Positions 57,520 to 64,000 of a stretch of DNA of 64,000 nt are shown here, piece by piece. The notes under the pieces were generated by a model. That model did not search any database and was not told where the DNA came from. It was given only the letters and a program-made list of their open reading frames with translations. The stretch comes from DASQPR01 sp963836775. GTDB lineage: Bacteria > Actinomycetota > Actinomycetes > Mycobacteriales > Micromonosporaceae. The DNA lies in the NCBI GenBank assembly GCA_963836775.1, contig CAWIKR010000003.1, positions 2,108,001 to 2,172,000 of the forward strand. Direction: 5' to 3'. A program made the translations under genes and the position numbers. Numbering within the stretch: position 1 is the first letter of the stretch; the number at the start of each line of letters is the position of its first letter.

Positions 57520-57581
57520 GATCTTGCGAACTTGGGCGGGCCATCGCCAGCGGGCCATAGCCACGCCAACGTCGCAAGATC
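57520..57581. repeat. Imperfect 62-base hairpin with GATCTTGCGA arms
   Basis: GATCTTGCGA (57520-57529) and TCGCAAGATC (57572-57581) pair perfectly, and inner TTGG/CCAA blocks extend the stem. It lies in the 233-base gap between the histidine phosphatase and kamA genes and contains a sequence related to the palindromes at 23061 and 36233. Confidence 0.6.
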
Positions 57582-57599
57582 CAGAAGTAGATGCAGTGC

Positions 57600-57629
57600 G
57601 GGCCACGTCGCGCCGTTGCGACGTGGCCC
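57600..57629 (-). terminator. Terminator after kamA
   Basis: A perfect 12-bp stem, GGGCCACGTCGC/GCGACGTGGCCC, with a six-base loop begins 35 bases past the kamA stop codon. Confidence 0.7.
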
Positions 57630-57663
57630 ACCCTGTGGCTAGATCATGAGCGATCGCGGCCGA

Positions 57664-59035
57664 TCAGGCCTCGGGCATCTCCGCGTCCACCTTCTTGCGC
57701 CACCACTTCTGGCCGGCCTCGGAGAGGGTGTCGATCGGGTCCCAGTATTCGTAACGCCGGGACAGCACTTCCTGATCGTCCATCTCGATCGAGGTGCGGT
57801 AGTTCTTGGTCCAGTAGGAGATGCCGCGCTCGTGGTCATACTCGTTGAGCATGTGAACCCAGCGCTTGCCGACGAACGGCACGTCGCAGATGATCCGCGG
57901 GGTCGCGTAGCCGGGGAGGTAACCCATCAGGTCGTGCTGCAACTGCTGGGCCTGCGCGACCGAAACCCGCCAGTGCTCGGCGTTGGGGATCATGTCGCAC
58001 ATGTAGAAGTAGTACGGCAGGATCGACGCCTCGCCCTGCAGTGCGAAGCAGAGGTCGAGCAGCTGCGGCGTGCTGTCGTTGACGCCGCGCATCAGCACAC
58101 CCTGGTTGCGGACGTCGCGTACGCCGACATCGAGCGCGGTGCGAGCCGCCTTCGCGACGAGCGGGGTCACCGAGTTCGCGTGGTTGACGTGGGTGTGGAT
58201 GGCGAGGTTGACGCCCTGCGAGCGGGCGCGGCCGGCGACGCGGCCCAAGCCCTCGACGACCTCATCCTGCAGCCAGTGCTGCGGTACCGCGGCGAGCGCC
58301 TTGGTGGCCAGCCGGATGTCGCGGATGTTGTCGATCTCCAGGAGCCGGGTCAGGAACGACTCGAGCTGTTTCCACGGCACGTTGGCCACGTCGCCGCCGG
58401 AGACCACGACGTCGCGTACGCCGGGCGAGCGCTTCAAGTAGTTGATCATCGCGTCGTACCGGTCCAGCGGCTTGAGCACGAGCTTGAGCTTGTCGACCTG
58501 CGGCGTCGAGTTGCCGACCAGGTCCATGCGGGTGCAGTGGCCGCAGTACTGCGGGCAGGTGGAGATGAGCTCGGCGAGCACCTTGGTGGGGTAGCGGTGG
58601 GTCAGGCCTTCGGCCACCCACATGTCGTGCTCGTGCAGCGAGTCCCGCGAGGCATACGGGTGCGACGGCCAGTCGGTGCGCCGATCGGACTTCACCGGGA
58701 TCATGTAACGCCGCACCGGGTCGGCGTAGAACGACTCGTCGTCCGGCGCGCGGTCCGGCACCATCGTGTTCATCATCTGCGGCGGAACCAGCATCGACAT
58801 GGTCGCGAACTCTTTCTGGTCCGCTTCCAGATCGGCGTAGAAGGCCTCGGTCGAGCAGGTCGCCCATCAGGGCGCGCAGCTGACCGATGTTCTTGATGCA
58901 GTTGACCCGCTGCCACTGCGCCGACTCCCACTGCTCGGCGGTAACGTCACGCCAACCGGGAAACCGGGTCCAATCGGGCTCGACGAGCTCACGGCGGCGG
59001 TATTCATGTGGCTGACCAAGAACGGCGTCGTTCAC
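57664..59035 (-). pseudogene. kamA: Lysine 2,3-aminomutase KamA, single-base frameshift near the N-terminus
   Basis: KamA is a radical-SAM, PLP-dependent enzyme that converts L-lysine to L-beta-lysine. The [4Fe-4S] motif CPQYCGHCTR has the CxxxCxxC spacing. The N-terminus (DAVLGQPHEYRRREL, EQWESAQWQRVNCIKNIGQL) ends at LMGDLLD and continues in another frame as EAFYADLEADQKEFATM; one extra C near 58850 explains the break. The length is 3n+1, giving 456 residues when repaired, which is normal. The GTG at 59035 has an AGGAG site. It is divergent from kdd. Whether lysine is really the substrate, or a related amino acid, is not proven. Confidence 0.88.
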
Positions 59036-59170
59036 GGGCACTCCTCAGCTTTCGGGACTCGCCAGTCGCAGGGGGGATAACCTGCAGTCATCGCGGGTAG
59101 ATTACTAGAGGATTTCCTGCATACCAACTATCATGCCGTAAGTTTTTCGGTTCTGCACCTGGAGGAGAAA

Positions 59171-60211
59171 ATGACATCACCAGTCGGCCTGCATCGCGTT
59201 ATTGAGCCCGCTGGCGTCCTGCCCCAGGCTGCTATCAGACTGGACAACTCGCCTGAAATTAGGGCGGATGAAGTTCGCATCTCGATCGAACGGCTGAATC
59301 TCGACGCGGCCAGCTTCCGGCAGCTGTCCACCAAGCACGACGGTGACGGCGCCGCGGTCAAGGCCGAGGTGCTGGAGATCATCGGAAGCCGCGGCAAGAT
59401 GCACAACCCGGTCACCGGCTCCGGCGGCATGCTGATCGGGACCGTTGCCGAGGTTGGACCGGCGTCACCGCTGGGCCTCAAGGCCGGCGACCGGGTCGCC
59501 ACCCTGGTGTCGCTGACGCTGACACCGCTGGCCGTCACCGACGGACTGGAGCGCTGGGACGGCCGGTCCGAGCAGGTGCCGGCGTCCGGGCACGCGATCC
59601 TGTTCGCCCGCTCGATCGCGGCGGTGCTGCCCGACGACCTGGACCCGGAGCTGTCGCTTGCGGTCCTCGACGTGTGCGGCGCCCCGGCGCTGACCAAGCG
59701 GGTCGTGGCCGGTTACCCGAACGCGAAGGTGGCGGTGATCGGCGGCGCCGGCAAGAGCGGATCGCTGTCATTGTCGGCGGCCCGGGACGCGGGCGCGGCG
59801 CGCACCGTCGGCATCGTGCCGGTGCAGGCCGAGGCGCAACGGCTGCGCGACGTCGCGCTCGCCGACGAGGTGGCCCTCGCCGATGCGCGTGACCCGGTCG
59901 CGCTCTCCGAGGCGGTGACCAAGGCGCTCGGGGGTCCGGCCGACGTCACCGTGGTCTGTGTCGACGTGCCCGGCTGCGAACACGGCGCGATCCTGTCCAC
60001 CGCCGACGGCGGCACCGTCATCTTCTTCTCGATGGCCACTTCGTTCGCGGCCGCCGCGCTCGGTGCCGAAGGCCTGGCCGCCGACGTCACGATGCTGATC
60101 GGCAACGGCTTCGTGCCCGGCCACGCCGACTACGCGATGAGCCGCTTGCGGTCCGACCGTGCGGTGCGGGCGCTATTCGACGCGCGATTGGCTAGCGAAG
60201 CAGGACACTGA
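59171..60211 (+). CDS. kdd: 3,5-diaminohexanoate dehydrogenase (Kdd)-like enzyme
   Basis: The 346-residue NAD(P)-dependent oxidoreductase has an MDR-like N-terminal half (GMLIGTVAEVGPASPLGLKAGDRV) and a Rossmann motif VAVIGGAGKSGSLSLSAARDAG (core GGAGKSG). It lacks clear structural-zinc cysteines. Kdd oxidises L-erythro-3,5-diaminohexanoate, the product of the KamD/KamE mutase encoded by the next genes, and this context is the best support. The ATG at 59171 has a strong GGAGGAG site. It heads the plus-strand operon. Confidence 0.85.
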   Translation: MTSPVGLHRVIEPAGVLPQAAIRLDNSPEIRADEVRISIERLNLDAASFRQLSTKHDGDGAAVKAEVLEIIGSRGKMHNPVTGSGGMLIGTVAEVGPASPLGLKAGDRVATLVSLTLTPLAVTDGLERWDGRSEQVPASGHAILFARSIAAVLPDDLDPELSLAVLDVCGAPALTKRVVAGYPNAKVAVIGGAGKSGSLSLSAARDAGAARTVGIVPVQAEAQRLRDVALADEVALADARDPVALSEAVTKALGGPADVTVVCVDVPGCEHGAILSTADGGTVIFFSMATSFAAAALGAEGLAADVTMLIGNGFVPGHADYAMSRLRSDRAVRALFDARLASEAGH

Positions 60212-60216
60212 TCATT

Positions 60217-61800
60217 ATGGAAACCACCCCCGCCACCCTCTACCGCGACGGACGTCTCTACAGCGCTGCGGACCCCCAGGCCACTGCTTTGCTGGTACGC
60301 GACGGGACGATCGCGTGGATCGGCGCGTCGGCGGACGCCCCGGCCGCGGATCGCACCGTGGACCTCGGCGGCGCCCTCGTGACGCCGGCGTTCGTCGACG
60401 CCCACGTGCACTCCACCGACACCGGAGTCGTGCTGCTCGGCCTGGACCTGGCCGGGACGCGGTCGTCGGGTGAGGTGCTCGACCGGGTCGCCGCGCACGT
60501 TGCCGGCCTGCCCGCCGACGCGGTCGTGGTAGGCCACGGCTGGGATGAGTCGACCTGGTCCGAGCAGACCCCGCCGACCGCGGCCGAACTGGACCGCGCC
60601 GGTGGCGGCCGGGCCGTCTACCTGTCCCAGGTGAGCGTGCATTCGGCGGTGGTGTCGACGGCGCTGTTGACGCGTACGCCGCCGCAGACCCCCGGCTTCG
60701 CCGGCAGCGGCTGGCTGCGGCGGGACGCGCACCACGTCGTCCGCGGTATGGCGATGGGCGTGATCTCCAACGCCCAGCGTGACGCGGCTCAGCGCGCCGC
60801 GCTGCGGCATGCCGCGTCGCTCGGCATCGCCGCGATCCACGAATGCGGGGGGCCGGGCACCTCCGACGAATTCGACTTCACCAACGTGCTCGCGCTCGGC
60901 CGCGGCGCCGGCCTGCCGGACGTCTACGGCTACTGGGGCGAACTCGGTGGCGCCGTCAAGGCACGCGAGCTCGGCGCCGTCGGAGCCGGTGGCGACCTCT
61001 ACGCCGATGGTGCTCTCGGCTCGCAGACCGCACACCTGCGCGATCCCTACCTGGACGGAACCGTCGAGCAGTCCGGAGCCGACCGGTGCGGGCACGGTTA
61101 CGTCACCGCCGACCAGGTCGGTGCGCACCTGATCGAGTGCACCCGGCTGGGGGTACAGGGCGGGTTTCACGCTATCGGCGACGCCGCCATCGCCGACGTC
61201 CTGGCCGGATTCGCGATCGCCACGAAGGACCTCGGCACCGACGCCGTCCGGGCCGCCCGGCACCGGATCGAGCACGCCGAGATCCTGGACCGGGCCCTGA
61301 TCGCCGGCTTCGTCGAATACGGCATCGTGGCCAGCATGCAGCCCGCCTTCGACCGGCTGTGGGGCGGCGCCGGCCAGATGTACGAGCAGCGGCTCGGGCT
61401 GGAGCGCTCGCTCGCGTCGAACCCGATCGGCGCGCTCGCCGGGGTCGGCGTCGCGCTCGCCTTCGGCTCCGACTCGCCGGTCACGCCGCTGGACCCGTGG
61501 GGCACCGTCAAGGCCGCGATGAACCACCACAACCCGGTATTCCGGATCGGGATCAAGACCGCCTTCGCGGCGCACACCCGGGGCGGCTGGCGGGCCGCGC
61601 GCGTGGAGAACGCCGGCACCCTGGTGCCCGGCGCCGACGCCACGTTCGCGGTCTGGGACCGGCCCGGCCAGCTGGTCGGTGCCGGCTGGGGGCTGCCGAA
61701 CCTGTTCAGCGCCGACCCGGACGAGCCGGATCCGGCGCTGCCCACCTGCCTGCGCACCGTCGCGCACGGCAGTGAGATATTCCGCATGGAGGAGTCGTGA
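60217..61800 (+). CDS. Amidohydrolase, YtcJ-like (Amidohydro_3)
   Basis: The 527-residue metal-dependent hydrolase has VTPAFVDAHVHSTDTG (HxH metal motif), HECGGPG, FHAIGDAAIADVL, RHRIEHAEIL (metal His) and the active-site Asp in FGSDSPVTPLDPWG. Its relatives hydrolyse N-acyl or formimino groups of unknown compounds. Placement between kdd and kamD suggests action on an acylated lysine derivative, or release of lysine from a conjugate, but this is inference. It overlaps kamD by 4 bases (GTGA). Confidence 0.87.
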   Translation: METTPATLYRDGRLYSAADPQATALLVRDGTIAWIGASADAPAADRTVDLGGALVTPAFVDAHVHSTDTGVVLLGLDLAGTRSSGEVLDRVAAHVAGLPADAVVVGHGWDESTWSEQTPPTAAELDRAGGGRAVYLSQVSVHSAVVSTALLTRTPPQTPGFAGSGWLRRDAHHVVRGMAMGVISNAQRDAAQRAALRHAASLGIAAIHECGGPGTSDEFDFTNVLALGRGAGLPDVYGYWGELGGAVKARELGAVGAGGDLYADGALGSQTAHLRDPYLDGTVEQSGADRCGHGYVTADQVGAHLIECTRLGVQGGFHAIGDAAIADVLAGFAIATKDLGTDAVRAARHRIEHAEILDRALIAGFVEYGIVASMQPAFDRLWGGAGQMYEQRLGLERSLASNPIGALAGVGVALAFGSDSPVTPLDPWGTVKAAMNHHNPVFRIGIKTAFAAHTRGGWRAARVENAGTLVPGADATFAVWDRPGQLVGAGWGLPNLFSADPDEPDPALPTCLRTVAHGSEIFRMEES

Positions 61801-63404
61801 CGTCCACCCGCCGCCAGAGCAAACTGGCGCTCGATCCAGCACTCGTGCGCACGGCCCGGAGCCTCGCCAAGAAGGCCGGCAAGCCGGTCGTCGAGATGGC
61901 CCGTACGCATACCACTGTCTCGGTGGAGCGGGCCGTGCTGCGGCTGGCCGGTGTCACCGGCGCCGACCCGGACGGCATTCCGTGGGTGAACCGGCTGGTC
62001 GACTCGGTGCGCGACGACATCGGCCTGTCCGCCGGCGTCGCCGTCCCGGCGTTCCACGCGATGGCCCGCGAGGGCATCGAGGACCTGACCGTGCTGGCGC
62101 AGAAGGCCGCCGCAGGATCGGTGCGTTTCGAGATGCCGTCGTCCGCGTCCGCGGCCGCCGGCGCCCGACGCGCGTCCAAGCGTGCGGTCGCGGCCGGCAT
62201 CAAGCGCATCGACGCCAACCGCGTGGCCCGGGACCGGCTGGTCAAGCGCCACGGCGACCCGAAGCAGCGGCCGTGGATCTACCTGATCGTCGCGACCGGC
62301 GACATCTACGAGGACATCCCGCAGGCTCAGGCGGCGGCGCGTGCCGGTGCCGACGTGATCGCGGTGATCCGCTCCACCGGCCAGTCCCTTCTGGACTACG
62401 TGCCCGAGGGCGCGACCCGGGAAGGCTTCGCCGGCACCTACGCCACCCAGGAGAACTTCCGGTTGATGCGGGCGGCCCTGGACGAGTCGTCCAAGGAACT
62501 CGGCCGCTACATCCGGCTGACCAACTACGCGTCCGGCCTGTGCATGCCGGAGATCGCCACGCTGGCCGGGCTGGAGCGGCTGGACATGATGCTCAACGAC
62601 TCCATGTACGGCATCCTGTTCCGCGACATCAACCCGATCCGTACCTTCGTCGACCAGCGGTTCTCCCGGCAGATCCACGCGCGCGCCGGGATCATCATCA
62701 ACACCGGCGAGGACAACTACCTGACCACCGCGGACGCGGTCGAAGCGGCTCACACGGTGACCGTCTCGCAGTTGCTGAACGAGTATTTCGCCGCCGAGGC
62801 CGGCCTGGAGAACTGGCAGATGGGCCTCGGGCACGCCTTCGAGATCAACCCGGACCTGCCGGAGTCGTTCCGGCTCGAGCTCGCGCATGCGCTGCTGGCC
62901 CGGGAGCTGTTCCCGGAGGCGCCACTGAAGTGGATGCCGCCGACCAAGCACATGACCGGCGACGTGTTCCGCGGCAACTTGCTGGACGGCTTCTTCAACC
63001 TGATCGGCACTCTGACCGGGCAGGGCATCCTGCTGGTCGGGATGATGACCGAGGCGGTGGTGACGCCGTGGCTGTCGGACCGGGACATCGCCCTGCAGAA
63101 CGTCCGCTACGTGCTGAACTCCTGCGGCAACCTGCACGAGGACTTCGTGCCGGCGCCCGGCGGCTTCATCCAGAAGCGTGCCGATCAGGTGCTGCACGAG
63201 GCGATCGACCTGCTCGGAGAAATCGTCGACGCGGGAGCAGGTGGCGACCGGCACGCCGACCACGGGCTTCTGAAGGCGATCGCCGACGGCACCTTCGGCA
63301 TCATGAAGCGGCCGGCCGACCGCGGCAAGGGCCTCGACGGTGTGGCCAAGCAGGACGAGAGCTATTACAACCCGGCGACGGAGATCCTGGAGGCGGCCCG
63401 ATGA
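61797..63404 (+). CDS. kamD: Lysine 5,6-aminomutase alpha subunit
   Basis: KamD is the large TIM-barrel subunit of the B12- and PLP-dependent mutase that moves the terminal amino group of D-lysine or L-beta-lysine to C5. The 535-residue length matches the family. Segments such as YATQENFRLMRAALDES, LTNYASGLCMPEIATLAG, DSMYGILFRDINPIRTF and INTGEDNYLTTADAV are typical of the alpha subunit. The GTG at 61797 overlaps the amidohydrolase stop. kamE follows with an ATGA overlap, as expected for a heterodimeric enzyme. Confidence 0.93.
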   Translation: MTSTRRQSKLALDPALVRTARSLAKKAGKPVVEMARTHTTVSVERAVLRLAGVTGADPDGIPWVNRLVDSVRDDIGLSAGVAVPAFHAMAREGIEDLTVLAQKAAAGSVRFEMPSSASAAAGARRASKRAVAAGIKRIDANRVARDRLVKRHGDPKQRPWIYLIVATGDIYEDIPQAQAAARAGADVIAVIRSTGQSLLDYVPEGATREGFAGTYATQENFRLMRAALDESSKELGRYIRLTNYASGLCMPEIATLAGLERLDMMLNDSMYGILFRDINPIRTFVDQRFSRQIHARAGIIINTGEDNYLTTADAVEAAHTVTVSQLLNEYFAAEAGLENWQMGLGHAFEINPDLPESFRLELAHALLARELFPEAPLKWMPPTKHMTGDVFRGNLLDGFFNLIGTLTGQGILLVGMMTEAVVTPWLSDRDIALQNVRYVLNSCGNLHEDFVPAPGGFIQKRADQVLHEAIDLLGEIVDAGAGGDRHADHGLLKAIADGTFGIMKRPADRGKGLDGVAKQDESYYNPATEILEAAR

Positions 63405-64000
63405 AGGGCGGCGCGACCGCGGCGGCCGCGGAGAAGACCATCATCCGGCCCTACGGCGACATCACCGGCGACGGCATGGTGCAGCTGAGCTTCACGCTGC
63501 CGATCCCGTGGGAAAAACGGGCCGAGGGCGCGGCGCTGCAGCTGGCCGCCAAGATGGGCATGGACCCGGCGATGGTGGTGCACGCCAAGCCGATGGGCGA
63601 CGGGTTCACCTTCTTCGTCGTCTACGGCTCGGTGAACCACCTCGTCGACCTGTCCCAGGTGGTCGTGGCCGAGCGGGACTTCCCGCTGCTCGCCGCCAAG
63701 GAGGTCAACACGCTGGTGAAGCAGAAGATGCGGCGCAAGCTGGTGGTGGTCGGCGCCTGCATCGGCACCGACGCGCACACGGTCGGCATCGACGCCATCC
63801 TCAACGTGAAGGGCATCGCCGGCGAGAAGGGCCTGGAGTACTACCGGGAGCTGCGGGTGGTGAACATGGGTGCGCAGGTCAGCGTGCCGGATCTGGTGGA
63901 GACCGCGCGCGCCGAGAAGGCCGACGCGGTGCTGGTCAGCCAGGTGGTCACGCAGCGCGACGCGCACCTGCACAACACCAAGGAGATGTCCGCCGCGTTC
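63401..64000 (+). CDS. kamE: Lysine 5,6-aminomutase beta subunit, cut off by the window edge
   Basis: KamE carries the cobalamin-binding domain and the PLP lysine. The visible 200 residues show an N-terminal OAM-type dimerisation domain (GMVQLSFTLPIPWEKRAEGA) and the B12 motif GTDAHTVGIDAILNVKG. His126 would be the cobalt ligand, and Lys137 lies 11 residues later, matching the spacing of His133 and Lys144 (PLP lysine) in Clostridium sticklandii KamE. The C-terminal part is beyond the window. The ATG at 63401 overlaps the kamD stop (ATGA). Confidence 0.93.
   Translation, partial: MKGGATAAAAEKTIIRPYGDITGDGMVQLSFTLPIPWEKRAEGAALQLAAKMGMDPAMVVHAKPMGDGFTFFVVYGSVNHLVDLSQVVVAERDFPLLAAKEVNTLVKQKMRRKLVVVGACIGTDAHTVGIDAILNVKGIAGEKGLEYYRELRVVNMGAQVSVPDLVETARAEKADAVLVSQVVTQRDAHLHNTKEMSAAF

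Noticed and set aside
1..64000. Insertion sequences, prophage or integrative element
   Set aside because: No transposase, integrase, phage structural gene or target duplication was found in the window. Repeats seen are short tandem arrays or hairpins.

Overview
The window is high-GC actinobacterial chromosome. It carries the mycothiol ligase gene mshC, a complete Pup-proteasome locus, the TatA/TatC pair beside pafBC, and many genes that start about 6-7 bases after a TAN3T -10 box with no Shine-Dalgarno sequence. Product set and gene order point to a Micromonosporaceae member (Actinoplanes-like). The family assignment is inference from content and style, not from a database match.

Layout. 1-10.7 kb: the 5' part of lpdA, a methyltransferase, mshC and a beta-propeller-like gene (the last three broken by single-base indels), then housekeeping and accessory genes: a DinB-like protein, a GntR regulator with a phosphotransferase, PAC2, a MalY/PatB aminotransferase, a VOC protein, a lipoprotein and peptidase E. 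10.8-13.3 kb: an HD-Pnk/RNA ligase pair that looks like an RNA end-healing and sealing module, bordered by short tandem repeats. 13.3-19.1 kb: a DUF1254/DUF1214 protein, a HAD phosphatase and a MacB/FtsX-type ABC exporter. 19.2-31.8 kb: RecB-like nuclease, M50 protease, trmI, ferredoxin, then mpa/arc, dop, pup, prcB, prcA and pafA. 31.8-42.9 kb: small membrane proteins, DUF3866, pafB, pafC, tatA, tatC, a lipid kinase, a HAD protein and helY. 43-49.9 kb: an MHYT sensor, a kinase-like protein, a 5'-3' exonuclease, a 700-base repeat-rich gap, an M24 peptidase, an acyl-CoA dehydrogenase, an Lrp regulator and a HEAT protein. 49.9-56.9 kb: a stressosome-like partner-switching module (STAS, RsbR, RsbS, RsbT, ATPase-SpoIIE fusion, hybrid histidine kinase, receiver-PP2C, RsbW-like). 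57.7-64 kb: a lysine aminomutase cluster (kamA divergent from kdd, amidohydrolase, kamD, kamE).

How it fits together. From mshC to the M24 peptidase the core genes keep the order known around Rv2130c-Rv2089c of Mycobacterium tuberculosis (mshC, PAC2, RecB-like, trmI, mpa, dop, pup, prcB, prcA, pafA, pafB, pafC, tatA, tatC, helY, exonuclease, pepE), with lineage-specific genes inserted. Dop, Pup, PafA, Mpa and PrcAB form the pupylation and proteasome pathway. PafBC is the WYL-domain DNA-damage regulator. The Rsb module would route signals through STAS phosphorylation. The Kam genes would convert lysine to beta-lysine and 3,5-diaminohexanoate.

Sequence quality. Frame-breaking single-base indels concentrate at 1.2-3.4 kb and 51.1-51.8 kb, with one at about 58.85 kb. 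The other genes read cleanly, so these spots are best treated as possible sequencing errors until re-read.
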